From: Ecdyonurus torrentis
Taxonomy: Eukaryota; Arthropoda; Insecta; Ephemeroptera; Heptageniidae
Assembly: GCA_949318235.1 (NCBI GenBank)
Contig: OX439132.1
Span: forward strand, 9,426,338-9,490,337
Direction: 5' to 3'
Length of the DNA: 64,000 nucleotides
Positions 28,986 to 42,379 of this stretch are shown in pieces. Below the pieces are notes generated by a model that saw only the letters and a program-made list of their open reading frames with translations, was not told the DNA's origin and searched no databases. The stretch's first letter is position 1, and each line of letters opens with the position of its first letter. Made by a program: the position numbers and the translations under genes.

Positions 28986-30856
28986 ATGAGAATGGCGTCT
29001 ATAGTAAGAAAAAGCATATAATAGAGAGAAAAAATTATGTGACTGTCACTGTACAATTATACATAATTATATTATTGAGGGCAGAGGGCAGTATTTTAAA
29101 TTGAAATCAGTTAAAATTGAAAGTAGTTCATATTCAAATAACTCAGTCGTTGTCAAAGTAATTATAACAGTAAATTTCTTATTTTATTACTATGAACGAT
29201 AAGATAGGCAAATTGAAAGATAAGTATCTATATAACTTTTATTTTTTACTTTGTTGTGAAAATGAAGTCAATGCACTGCTTCATATTGACTGATGGAATA
29301 ATGGGATGAATAATCACTATATTATAGTACTTATAGTCACTGAGTTGGCAACAAATGCACAGTAAATTGTCACGAGACACGATTACTATGTTTTTTACTC
29401 CAATCACGTGAACTGCTCAAGTCAATCATTTAATACACTGCAATACCATTAAATCTAATACGTATTGCAAACCAAAACACACACACATTCGTCATTCACC
29501 GAGAGTTAAGTAAAAACGCAAAATAATTCTATGATTTGCAATTTATTAGTAATTTACGAGGCTGCTTATTTTCTTTATATTAATAACAGTTAAAAAGCTT
29601 ATAATAAAGTAGGTTCTTACATTACTGCCCTACTCTTACCTTATAAAAATGAATTAAGAAGCGGAAAAAAAAAAAGTTGATTTGGAATGACAGACAATCC
29701 GTTACAAATTAGGAACAATGAGAGGAAAGAAACTCACGTGGCATTGTTATATATTTATAGACAGACTTATAGACTTGCATACAAAATATATTCAATGTTA
29801 TTGGTAACATAATTCAAGTTTTACACATGTCTTGAAGTATTGATGCATACTTTGAATATTAATAACTCGCGCGACGTAATTTATATAATTTAATACATGT
29901 ATAATATTCTTCATATTAATAATATATAGGGTGTATCCTTATGACGTCATACTGAATGCGCTTTGACGCCATACTGGAGCGATGAATGACATTGCTCAGC
30001 ATAGGACAAATGCGTTTGTCTTTTTTTGCTCTTTTTTAATTTTAGTTTTTTCGCTTACTTGAAAACCTAATTCAACATAATAAAAGCATCAAAAATATTG
30101 CTATAAGTATTTTTAAACTGGCAAAATGTGTAATTTCCCCTGTTCCCCATACCGGCTAAGTTATTAAGTGATCCAACATGACGTCGACTTTCATATGAAT
30201 GCATATACACCCTATACTAGCTTGTAAAATAATTCTGTACAAATTTTATTTTGCAATTCTAAAACTGCGCACATGCATTTGAATTTGACAAACAATTTTT
30301 ATTTTACTTTCCTATTTTAGCATCGCAAGAAATCGATGAAAGAACGTATGCGAGAAGGAAGAGAGAGAGAGGAAAAAAAAATGTAAGATTTATTATATTT
30401 ATCTTCAACGACAATTTTTCATATAAAAGTGCGGAAGATTTTCACAAGCAATAAAAATTAATCATGATACTGCTAAAAATGGATAAATATATCAATCCAA
30501 TATTATTTTGAACTCTAGGTAATATTTTATATAATATGTATAAATATAAAATGCTGTTCAAATTCTCGAAAAAAAAAATCGTAATAGTGATTCAAATTTT
30601 TCATATAAACAAGCTGGGAAAATTTAATAAAGTTTTATCCAAAGTAAAATATAATCTAAAGTCTTTGCACGTTTTAGCTTTTATCGTAAATTTAGAAGAT
30701 GTACGTAAGTAAAAAGTTTCCCGTGTTATTGAAACTTTATTACAACATAACAAGTATATATAAATAAATATGTATTAATTACAGCAGAATTGCATTATCC
30801 TTTTTGTAGTTAAAAATAAACAATAATAAACTATTATTTTTCAATTTAAAAAAAAA

Positions 30857-30896
<40 letters not shown>

Positions 30897-33163
30897 AGGG
30901 AGAAATTTTTGAGCAGTTTTGGGAGAAAAAAAAACTCAAAGGTTATTTAATTAACAAATCTATATAACAAAAGAGCTTGACACAAATGTGTGAGTATAAA
31001 TTTACAACTTGGGCGTTTAAATGTGAGTGAATAAGCGAATATAACGAAGCGGACGAGAAAATTATTCAATAACATGCAGTGTTAACTATATTAAATAAGT
31101 GAACACATTTATAATATATAAAGTGACTTAGGCTTTTATTATAATAATGAGACTTACAAAAGGTCAAACAATATAATTTTGGACCTATTTCTATTATCTT
31201 TATATATAATCTTAGACTTATAGACACGCTAATGGCAAAAGGTCAATTTAATCTTGTATACTGTAAGTATTGAACAAACTTTTTTTTTTCGTCGTATTTT
31301 TTTTTTAAATATTACTGAGTAAATTGATACTTTGATAAGCATTACCAACAAAGAATTAAAATAATAATTTTCCTAACAAGAAAAACACACACGTTTCTTA
31401 TTAAACTAAAAGTAAATTGTTTGGGCGGAATAACATTTTTAAATATTATTTGCAGAAACAATTTTTACGCGAACTGCGCGACAGTAAAAAAATTATTTTA
31501 TTTTAAGTGTTATTTATTTTTTTTAGCGGAGCGTGCAACCTATCTCTCTGTATAGTACGTAGTGTTGTAAAACTTGAAAACATTAAAAATTTATTTTATA
31601 ATATTAACCTAAAAGGTTTACTATATGACTCTGAATAACTGCATATACGAACAAATAACAATGAACAAGATAAAAAATTGCATGATTTTTATTTTTTATT
31701 TATTTTATTATTACTTTTTCTTGCTACATTATCGCATATAATTTATTTCTCGCGAATTTTTTAAAAGGGGTTTCGCTTTTGAATAATAAATTAATTTTGT
31801 CAATTTTTTTCTTTTTATAAAAAGAAGAAGAAGCTTTATGTTAATTGTTATTGTTGTTATTAGATGAATGGTAACTTGGTAAGTGATAAGTTAGTTATCA
31901 ATAAACTCAATTATAAATTTTGTTAGTTATAGTTTGAATATTGCTTGCTAAGATCGAAACGAACATATTATTACATCTAATCGTATGTAACTTTTAACTC
32001 TTCTACTCTTGTTATAGTTGCAATGAAATCTCGAAACATTTTATGATACTTTTGCACGAAGTATTCATAAGGTGCATTACATAATAATAATAATAATAAT
32101 AGAAGGAATTACTTAATGACTGATATAAATGCAAAGATTGTAGTATATAGATAGGTGGGAAAAAGTATAACATTTAAATGCAATTTTTATTACAAATGAA
32201 GGCATGCGATGCATGTTATTCTCACATTTATTAGCGTTAGTATCTCATCAGATTTCAGTTTCTTGCAAGACGTATATAAGCTTCACAAAGTTGGCCCAGA
32301 GATCGATATAGGTTCCTTTGCTATACTGACTGGGGTTATCTATATGTATAAGAAATAATGTTCTTTGACAAGGAACTTTCAAATTTAACTTGTGTTTCTG
32401 TTGATTAACGTATACGTCAACAGGAAAATAGAAATAAGAAATTGTCTCTTTTTTTTATAGAATGACTGCCAATTCTTAAAATTGAAATATTTGATATAAA
32501 ATAATACTCATAATTTTAAAAGGCGATCGAATAAAGTGACTTTTTTTTCAAAACTTTTTCTTTGACCATTTCAGTGGAATGTATAAGTATGCGAAATATA
32601 TAGAAAATGAAACTTAAATAGGATACTGGCTACTGGCCTCAAAAAATTTAATTAAAAACGTAAAATTAATAAAATTAGACCATCGTTTATTGATACACAT
32701 TTTGTCTCTCAAACCATCAGTACACTCACAAACTGGGGTTGAAAAACTGTAAAGTAGGCAACTTTAGGAATTCATGACGTCAATATTCCGGGTCTACAAT
32801 ACAAATCATGGCATAGGTTGACTACGTAACAAATTTTCTCCCCATAGTTTTTGAGAGTACAGAAGGGTTAAGGGAGGTGTGTATGTATAATGGTTTCTAT
32901 CTCATGATTTATCATTTAGAGGAAATTTTTGTTTTAGGCCAGTAGCACTTTCAGTTTTTTTCATACATAGAATAAGAAAAGAAAATCCCATACAGTACAT
33001 GTACAGTAAAAAAGTTTATAGTATTTTATTTTTAAGTACTGTAACAAACTTATTAGCACACTTAAGGGAGAATTTCTTTAATTAAGTTTTGTGTAGTATC
33101 TTTAATATAACTTTATATTCTATATACCTACATTGTATGATGATGATATGTGGTTTGCAGATG

Positions 33164-33198
<35 letters not shown>

Positions 33199-34437
33199 GA
33201 GAAGACGAGGTCGAGCTATACAAGTACTTGAGACTTGCATGTCGTTGCATAATTATAGACATGCAGTCAAGATAGTTGCAGTTTCTTTTCTGTTTGACAA
33301 AAAGAAAACTATTATACTTTCACCTTTACTTTACTTCCGACTATAGCAAACTGAAGTGAATTATACCACACCTTCAAATTATTTTATATAGCGTATCAGA
33401 TCATTTAATGTTTCAAGTAAAATGTAATTGAATATTATAGGTTTTTTAAGTTTTATTTGAATTGTTTTAACTTATCTGTGCTAATAATTCTATTTTACAA
33501 AAGCTACTATTTTCATTGTCCCTCTGAAGAAAAAAAAAGTTGAAAAAAAAACAACAACTTTTATAAGGTATGCAAACGCAAACAAAACACACTTTAAATA
33601 TTAAATTTTTAAAACCATATAATAAATAAAAATTATTCATTTTAATAAATTTGAGAAGCAGAAAATTTACACTTTGTGCAAGTATAACAAAGAATGAGAA
33701 CTCTTTAAAAACTTTCTGAAAAACAGACATAAATGTTAGCTTATTTGAATAATTATAATTTTGCAAACCATAAATATATATATATTTTTTATTCCCTACA
33801 CTATATAGAGACACAAGATAGAACTTAGTTCTATGCAAATTAAGTAAGAAAAAAATTAATTTTATACACAAACAGACCTAAGTATTCAGTACTTTTAAGC
33901 ATTCAGAATTAATGCGCGAAAAAAAAAAAAAAAAAAAAAGACAAAGACAAAGACAAAGACAAAGAAAACTTTGTAAAAAATTGTTGGATAAAACTTTCAT
34001 AACAGAAGTTAGAACAGTATACTCGACCAACATTGAATTGTTTTTGAACATCCAAGATTAATTTTCTCAAAAGGAATAATATCTACAAAGTTTGGCTCAA
34101 TTATTGAAATAGTTAAAGGAATAGACCAGAGAAAAACATAAGCATTTATATTACAAAACACTTGATGGGATTTACATAAATAACCTTAGTTTGTCTCAAA
34201 ACCCAACAGTAGCCCCGTAGCAGTGATCAGGAAATTCGATTTATGCAACCCGCACAACATTTTTATACTAATTTGTGCATGTTTCTGACGTCATAAACAT
34301 GAATTTTCACGCAAATTGCATACTTTACAGTTTTTTCACGCTCTCTAGTGGGGCTATATTAACATTCTGGTAAAAATTGTCATCAGTGTTTTAAGTTTGA
34401 CGTGATCATGCATTTATGCCACTGATTGTAACAAAAA

Positions 34438-34468
<31 letters not shown>

Positions 34469-34758
34469 AAAATAAATAGTTTTGAAGATCCTATTTCGTA
34501 TTTATTCATTAAAAAGCACATGTTGTTTTATGTGGTCTATGGCTTTAATGATGTCAATCTCTTTTTCAAAATTCTTCTATTAACTTTTCTAATCCTACAA
34601 TCAATCATATAAAATCATAACATATACAATGTATTAGCTTATAGGTTAAATTTTTAGATGTAATGTTAAAATAATGAGGCAAATGTATTATTAATAACAT
34701 ATCCGTAAAGTGTAATGTCACTGTTAACTACTTATGTCTGATAAATAATTAAATAAAA

Positions 34759-34792
<34 letters not shown>

Positions 34793-35444
34793 TATGAAGT
34801 AAAAGCCATCATGGTAAAAGCCAACTTCATTTTACACATCATCTTAAAATAATAATAATTTATATAGCATATGTTGCAAATAATTAACGCAAGAAAACCA
34901 CATTAAAAAAATAATAAAAGAAAAGAAAACAAAAAAATATTAAGAAATAAGACGCAATAACACAACAAAAAGAAAAGTGAAAATATCTGACCATTATAGT
35001 AAAACGTTTTTACGTTGTTTAGTGACAGTGTAATAATGAAATATGATGTAACGAGTAATTGAAAATTTCATGTTATATGTATATAGATTGTTACCATCGT
35101 TTATTGTTATTAATCACGTTTTTTATATTATTTAATAGAGCTTATAACTTTCTTTAAATTTAATGCTTCCTAGTACACATTTTTTTTAGCACATTGTCAT
35201 GATATTGCAAAGTAATATTATAAAAAATATCAGCAACTGGTCAAAAAAAAAAAAAAAAAAAAAAAAAAAACTTACATTTTTCTTTTTAGTTAAAACGGCT
35301 TTTTTTGATAATAATTTTAAAGTGTAAAACGATATTGCACAAGTTATCAAGCAATTAACTGTAAATAGAAACATCAAAGTAAGTAAAACAACAGGAAATG
35401 TGAGTAAAATGCATGGGGAATGGTTAAGAACATGTAATCATATG

Positions 35445-35483
<39 letters not shown>

Positions 35484-38400
35484 TATATCGTTTATGTATT
35501 CAAACGAAGGAAGTTTTAATTTTTTTTAAAACAATAGCAAACAAAATGTTATAATGGTCACATAGAAAAATAAATATAATTTTATTTATCTTTTGAATAT
35601 TGCTGCTATTTATTGAAACATGATAATTTATTTTAATTAAAACACAAATATTTATATATGATCGTAAATTTTTCGTTATTATTTTCATTTTTTGATACGT
35701 TAAGTGAAAAACAAGATTATTACTATTACAATAGCTAAATCAGTCGTATATATGATATAAACCAAACTAATTAATGCAGTTATATATTAAAAGCAAACTT
35801 ATACTTTCAAATCTCTACTTTACTTAATTTTTAAAAATAACCCAGTGTCATACACATAAAAATTTTAGGTTACCTCAGTGAAGAAAGAAAATATGTTTTT
35901 AACTCAAAATATAAAAATTTTAATTAGGCTCAACACTCACTCACCAACACCATGGCTTTTAAATTGAATTATTCTCATCGTGTTTTAATTTGAAAAGACA
36001 CGTTCTTTTCTCAGCACGCAATGTTGAAAAAATCTCTGGAGAGAGAGAGAAAGAGAAAAATCTGAAGTGTTTTCTTTATCTCATTACATGGTGTAAAATA
36101 AAAGATGAAAAAGGTCAAAATTCAATCCCGCACATGCGAATCCTAAATGTTTGAATCAGCAAAAAATATAAATGTTTCATGCTGTCAGTACATAGTTACA
36201 TAATAAACACAAGTGTATATAGTACGTAAAGAAACACGCATGCAGTTAAATAATCACTGCTTAATGAAAATAAGATACAGCAAATGTATAAGTTTAAAAT
36301 AAAACACAACCCTTGAGACTAATTTATATAGAACAAAAACTTTTTTTCGTATAAAATTTATAATAAACGGAAGAAGAAAAAAACACAAAGCGAAAAACTA
36401 CCGCAATAGAGCCACAGAATGGCATTGTATTTAAAATTTAGGAGTATAAAAACTTGACAGCGTGAGTTTCTATTATTATAACTAATTGTAAAATAATGAT
36501 TGCATAATTTAACACATGATATATATTTTTCTTTTTTTGACGGTAATAATCCAATTTTATAATGGTTTATTATTATTAATGAAGAACACTATTTACGGTG
36601 TTTAATTTATATCTTTGAAATTTTTATTTTAAAAATACAAGTATGCATTCAGGTTAACTTTTTCCGATTAACTCATCATGAGGCTTGTGCAATTGATATC
36701 ATTATTATTATTTTGCTGATCAATTTGAAAAGCACGAAGATTGATTGTTAAGGTGATTTTACATATTCCGATTTTTTGCATAACAAAATTCAGATAATGT
36801 ATATAAAGGGACCAAATTTTATTACGGAAATTGTGCGAATAATATGAAGATATGCAAAACCACCTTTATAACTTTGTGATAACTGATAACATGTGAGTAA
36901 AAAAAAAAAAAAAAAAAAAATCTTTCCAGAACCTATGGCTATGGTATAATGGAAATAACTGAAGGAAGAAGAGAAAATCATGCATGTATACGTAAATATA
37001 AATACATATTAAGCTGGTTTTTAATAAATAATAAAAAAATTTGAAGGGCAGAAAGATGGATCATGACAGTTGAAGGTTTCCAGAAAAAAAATGGCAATGT
37101 CATACTTAAAGTATGATAAGTGCAAAGTCACCTAATTTAAATACGTCACTATATAAACGTCTATTCAACTTTGCAAAAAAAAAAAAAAAAAAAAGCTTGC
37201 AATTTGTTATTTTACATCCGGATTGCTAGGTAACACTTTCAATCGACTTGTACGTAATATAGTGCACGTGATTACAGTATGACTACTGTAATGGAAGATA
37301 TTAAAGAGGTCGCCGGTCATAATTTTTTTATTCCTTGCTCAATAACGTCAGTAAATTAATATATACTTAAATTAAATAATAATAATAATAATGAAATGTA
37401 ATAAAATTACTTTAATATTTGTCTCACGATATCCTTAGTGAAGAGTCACCGTTCAGACAGCTTATGACTCATGATGCTCAATATTTGTAGTTTGTACATA
37501 ATATATTATATATACTGTATAATTATCCATGTTAGAATAAAGAAACGATAAGAAAAATTGCATGGTGTTAACACGATTAACTTGTTTTGCTTAATTACCG
37601 TCTTTTAGTAATCTAGGAAGGGTTAAGACTCTGAAAGCTAATTTGCAGTGATTTACGAGTATCTAACTCGGGAATGTATTCACTCTATTCTCGCTTTATT
37701 CCTTACGTTACATATAATATTGATTACTTTCGCTTATTGGATTAGCATTCCTAACATTGAACTGCGATACTATTTGAATCAGATATCAAATCTCAAGATA
37801 AAATTTAAAAGCAATTGAAATAGTTGTTTATATCTCGTAATTAAATGTTGTTGTTTTATTATTTTATTTTCTTATGACTCCTCACTCCTGACATTATATA
37901 AAGGGCAGCTTTTTTTTTTTTTTTTTTTTTTTTTTCTGAACTTCAGTAAGCTTATTACACTCCCGCAGTTTTGCAGTGTATTTTACCACTGAACTGTACT
38001 GAACTTAAAGGTGGTTTATAATTTTTTGTCCTGTTCCTAACAATGTTAAATGTCAATAAGCTTACGGGACTCCAATGGTATTTGCAATGATAATTTAATT
38101 TCAGTTTGCATGAAATTTTAAAGCGCAGTATAAACCGCATTCAGTACCAGATATCATTCTGCATTTTTTGTTCCGGATACCTCCATTACAAATCTTTTCT
38201 TATTGGGAAATAGTACATGATATATAGGTTTCGTAATTATATACTGACAAGTGAGTAGAGACAGAATTGTTGCACATTCTTTCCTCCCAAAAATGCGTAA
38301 TCGTAAACGTCGTATTCCACAACACATCTCATGAGGAATTACTTGGCTCCTATTGTGGAGGCTGACTTTACTCTTGCAGACTTTGTTTATAGTTTATACC

Positions 38401-38651
38401 ACGTACCTCATACATCAGTCCATCCCCCGCGACGACCACGATATCAGAGTACGTTCTGGCCAGGTCAGGTCTCTGGCGCACAAGTCGCCTCGCCTCACCC
38501 GCCTCTCGGGTCACGTGAAGGTCATACGCAAGCTCTGCGTCAGTGAAGAGAGGGGCCACACGACGCTCAAACATCTCACGAGCCTTACCAGGTCCACTAC
38601 GAGGATTTAGCAGTACCAGTAAGCGTCGTTCTTCGGGAACTGGTTGGATCA
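23045..38651 (-). CDS. SPHK: Sphingosine kinase, 5'-incomplete, last 8 exons
   Basis: Lipid kinase that makes sphingosine-1-phosphate from sphingosine and ATP. Minus-strand exons: 38651-38407, 26901-26783, 26548-26449, 24999-24879, 24268-24064, 23871-23549, 23485-23346 and 23236-23045. They join in frame, giving 480 residues to a TGA stop. Conserved blocks in order: C1 LLVLLNPRSGPGKA, C2 VVVAGDGLMYEVVNG (ATP-binding GDG), ERPDWETV, C3 GIIPGGSGNGLAKS, C4 VGWGLVADIDIESERLRSIG (the Asp there recognises sphingosine in the family), LRTYRGRLSY, then a Ser-rich insert of about 145 residues. After that come VPEHWTTIEGEFVMVQ, LLVVRGGVSRSQLLQFLL and C5 VTAFRLEPSD...HIVVDGEEM. The first exon begins at an acceptor inside a codon (cag|TG ATC), so the N-terminus lies upstream. 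Intron 26902-38406 is 11.5 kb. Confidence 0.93.
24005..24020. repeat. G16 homopolymer near a kinase splice donor
   Basis: A run of 16 G lies 44 nt into the intron after kinase exon 24268-24064 (a C run in the transcript). It is rare in such AT-rich DNA. Confidence 0.9.
24287..24329. repeat. A43 tract = polypyrimidine tract of kinase exon 24268-24064
   Basis: The run of 43 A on plus is U43 in the kinase pre-mRNA and ends about 19 nt before the acceptor (cag-like ttatttag) of exon 24268-24064. It probably forms or extends the polypyrimidine tract. Confidence 0.85.
28262..28500. repeat. Diverged tandem duplication of ~165 bp
   Basis: AATGAAATTACTGACGCAGC (about 28261) and AATGAAATTACTTACGCAGC (about 28424) start two related segments. 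Each is followed by AAAACATT/ACATTCA and AATGTAAA(A/G) blocks. On the minus strand the second copy ends in a consensus donor, GCTGC|GTAAGTAAT. Interpretation in the findings. Confidence 0.5.
28948..28984. repeat. A37 homopolymer
   Basis: Perfect run of 37 A, one of about two dozen A/T runs of 18 or more in the window. Confidence 0.9.
29925..30216 (+). mobile_element. MITE family A, copy 2
   Basis: Ends TATAGGGTGTATCCTTATGA and CACCCTATA. It carries TTATGACGTCATACTGAATG, GAATGACATTGCTCAGCATA, TTTTTAAACTGGCAAAATGT and CATGACGTCGACTTTCATAT in the same order as the ALG1 copy. Full length (292 bp) in the kinase intron, opposite in sense to transcription. Confidence 0.85.
30860..30894. repeat. (GA)n microsatellite
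   Basis: Perfect dinucleotide run; CU-rich in the kinase transcript. Confidence 0.9.
32629..32946. mobile_element. Foldback MITE, family E, copy 1
   Basis: Ends GCTACTGGCCTCAAAAAATT and AATTTTTGTTTTAGGCCAGTAGC (first 11 bp perfect). The inside shares AAAAACTGTAAAGTAGGCAA and a TGACGTCA site with the inverted arm of 34113-34548. Confidence 0.65.
33919..33967. repeat. A-run followed by (AAAGAC)n
   Basis: About 20 A then four and a half AAAGAC units. Simple repeat in the kinase intron. Confidence 0.85.
34113..34548. mobile_element. Foldback MITE, family E, copy 2, TTAA-flanked
   Basis: Ends TTAAAGGAATAGACCA and TGGTCTATGGCTTTAA are inverted, followed by GAGAAAAACATAA against ATGTTGTTTTATG. 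The terminal TTAA on both sides fits a piggyBac-type duplication. An internal (AAAT)n run and TCTGACGTCATA are present. Related to 32629-32946. Confidence 0.65.
35447..35478. repeat. (TA)n microsatellite
   Basis: Perfect TA run of about 16 units. Confidence 0.85.
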
Positions 38652-40879
38652 CTGAAACATCAAAGTGGTGGTCATTACACGTGTCATCTTTATTATTATT
38701 ATTATTTGAACTTCAAGAAATTTTAAATCAATGCGAAATATATTTCCCTCTTTACCAATCGGTTTATAAAAGAAATAAGTATAATAATTATTATCTAGAA
38801 ATACAATTAAAAAATAATAATAAAAGGCATTTTTGTATAAAAATCAACCAGCAAAAGTAAACTCTTTTTTTTTTTATGAATGCACATCAAATATGTCAAT
38901 TGTCAATTTATTTTCATTGTATTGTTAAACACTGAATAGCGAGGGTGTGATGATGTGATGACATTCTCCGGCGTTCTTTTGCAATTCAAATACAAAGCCA
39001 AAAGTCAAGGTTTTCCGCAAAACCTGTGTAAACGAACATGAATATATGTTTTTGGAATCCAAATCCAAGTCTATAATATATCTGCTTGTTCATTCCTATA
39101 ACTGAGATCGAATGTGATATTACAAACTGTTATGGTGCTGGAGAAAAATATAAATTATGAGCTATAATTACAGCTAAATAATAGTGGCAAAAAAGTGTTA
39201 ATGGCAAACTTTATTATTATTTTCATTTCTCCTTGCGCTCTAACGCCTAAAAGCCGATCAAACTTGAATTTCTAACTGTCAGCAAGGTCGAATTATCAAT
39301 GTTAGGATTTCTATAATTTTACGTATTTATATTTATTTATTATTATTATTTATTTAATGTATCACAAAAAGAAAATACAGACTTATGTTACAAGTTATGC
39401 ATTTTCAATTAAAATTTGTTTTATAAATAAATGAAAATCGATCACGTATGCAATTTTTTTGTTTATACATTAAAAATACAATGTAAAGTGTGTTAGTGAA
39501 CATACTCTGAAATCAGGAGGTAAGTGACACCCATGCAATGGCCTCGGCAATGGACCCGCACAGCCAGGGTCACGTGGTCATATATTTGATTTATCATTCC
39601 TTTTTTTTTTTAAAGTAAAAATTAGTTCCTGTTAGCCTAAAGATATTTTCAATTAAAAATATTGAACTCAAAAAATAAATGAGAAAATATGGAATATATA
39701 ATTAAATAATTTATCGAAGGCAAGGAATAGATCATTAATGAAATCACTCATTGAAACAAAAGGTTGTGCGCAAAACATTTTTAGTGTACATGAAATACGT
39801 ATTCTATGCCTTGTAGTTACACTGCGTTTTATTCGTATATCTTTATTATCGTTATTGTTATTTTTTTTTAAAGCTTTTATATTTATTGACTTTTTTGTGG
39901 CTTCAAATGTAAAGTGACCCACATTAAAACATGCAATCGTAATGTAAAATAAAAATTTACATAACAATATTACACACAGACTGCTTCATTATTTCAATAA
40001 CAATAAGATTCATACAGGATATGTAATTACAAAATGTTATTGTATGAGTTTTATAAGTAATATAATGCAATTATCCTTGACTTGTATTTTACATCAAATT
40101 ATATTATTATAATAGAAATTGCGTATCTTCAGCATTTATATATATATACATCTATATTTATTCATTATCAATCAATGTCACTTGAATTACATAATTATAA
40201 GAAATGAATGTATAAAGGCAGAATACAAATAAAAACATTAATACTTAAACTTTCCGTATTTAATAAAAAAAGTTTTTTCTGTATTTGACTTTGATATTAA
40301 TATTATCAAAAGTGTACTGAATTGCGAAATTTTATTTTGAAACGTTTAGAAGCTCACAACATACTACACGAATTATTTACCATTCAAAAATATTTTAATT
40401 ACGTACACTTATTTATACTGATAGCAATGCTGTGCATTGACTAAACTGGAATTTGAAGGCAAATTTGGATGAATTGTTAACTTAACTTTCACATGATTAA
40501 TTTCAAGATTCATTTTCCTTTGTGAGATAAATTGCAATTTTATAATAGAGAGGAAAAAAATTAATTGATTTACAACACAAAGAGTATGATATAATACATA
40601 TATACTAAAGCTGCGGTACCATAAAATATATTTTTTGTACTATTTTTAAAACTTCGTAGGAAATAACTTCAAATAAGAAATAAAATTAGAATCTGAAAAT
40701 ATACAATTTAAAATAAAGCTCTGTTTGCGTGCAGTATATCTATGATATTTGCATTCAATTGTTTTAGATATTTTAATATTATTCAATATTGTATTATTTG
40801 GATTTCCTATGAATGTTTATAGATAACAAAATATCGATTCCATTTTTAAAATAATAATAATGTTATAACAAATTATTGT

Positions 40880-40914
<35 letters not shown>

Positions 40915-42352
40915 TAAATTTGCTAGAAAATTGCTTGCAGCCAATATTTTGTTATCACTTAAAGACGCGCAAGGCCAAGTATGTGATAATAGTATTGACT
41001 AACATACGAAGATATATCCGTATAGTACATAATCATATTTGTATTATTTGTCCTTCACTTAATGCTTTTTAAACAATGTATTAACTCAAAAACAATTATC
41101 ATTACGTTATGGTATAATAGACAGTTTGAAAGCAGTGCATGATTCAATGTTGATAAAAAATAAAAATAAATAGCTTTATATCCATGGGTACATAAAAAGC
41201 AAATAGAATGACGTTTATTAGACAATACATCAAATAACTCAATCAAGTTTTATATTGCTCAATAAAATAAAATTATTTGTAGTCATAACTTTCGAAGACT
41301 ATTTTAATGCAGATAGATAAATGCGTTAAAAAAATAATAAAATCATTGATTGAAACGTTTGCTCATTGTTATATGCTGGAAAAAAATTACGTAACTTATA
41401 CTGTAGTGCACAATTACTCTGTCCTACGTCATAATTGTTGCTAAATTAAATAAATATTTATGATAACAGAACTGTTTATGCTATCATGTAACATAGTCAT
41501 TATAGAATAAATGCATGTTATGCGATAAATGTTACAAATATAGCATCATTATTACATTTTCCCTTGTAAAATTGACGACTAACTAATATAATAGAACACA
41601 ATATTACAGTGCACACAATACGTACTGGAAGTTACTAAATCAATAATTTAGTTCAAAAGTGTATTTATAATGTAAGTGTATAATAATTTATACTCTGTGT
41701 AAGACGATGAATCTACGTACAGTTCAAGAACATATTTCTTGCATTGTTTTGATATCACACTATACTATTTATAATAACAAATCCAGCTCTGAGATCTTAG
41801 AAACTTTATAGCCGTCAGCATTCTTTGACAATGATTGAAGACACATCTTTTTATCTCTACCGACAAATTATAGTCATATTTGACCTCATCGATAAAACTT
41901 TTTGTCGTTTTTTAAAATCTTCCCTTCTCAAACTTCATAGTCAAAATATAGTCATTTTATAGTTTATATACTTGCACAGAGGATACTTTACAATGAGAAC
42001 AGTGCATTGCAATAATAATATACGAAAAAAAAAAAATGAAACTTCTGGTGTGATTTGATCATTATACGTGATATAATAATAATGTCTTAATGCGTTTTTA
42101 TAATACTTTGCCTTCATTTTTTTTCAACAAAACGTATTTTATTATGATTTATGCAGTGCAATCATTCACTTTTTTTTTTCTTAATTAATGTAATTTTGTA
42201 TGCTTTTTCTTTTGTCTGTTTTATGGTGGGAAATAAATAAATAAATTTGCATACAGTCAATATAAAACATAATTTTTGTTGAATGGCACAAAATAAATAA
42301 ACTAATGCCATCTTCTGTTTTTTCAATTCATGTAAAAATGTGTGTGTGTGAA

Positions 42353-42379
42353 AGAGAGAGGAGAGAGAGAGAGAGAGAC
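42353..42379. repeat. (GA)n microsatellite next to (TG)n
   Basis: Short GA run with one G insertion, preceded by TGTGTGTGTG. Confidence 0.85.

Larger units (their letters stand above)
26902..38406 (-). other. 11.5-kb kinase intron
   Basis: AT-rich intron between the C2 and C3 exons. Recognised content: T-run 27092-27121, duplicated segment 28262-28500, A37 at 28948-28984, MITE A at 29925-30216, (GA)n at 30860-30894, family E elements at 32629-32946 and 34113-34548, AAAGAC repeats at 33939-33967, (AAAT)n at 34435-34470, (TA)n at 35447-35478 and several A/T runs. I see no convincing gene in it. Confidence 0.6.

Noticed and set aside
38331..38860. Three plus-strand frames
   Set aside because: They are shadows of the GC-rich kinase exon 38651-38407.
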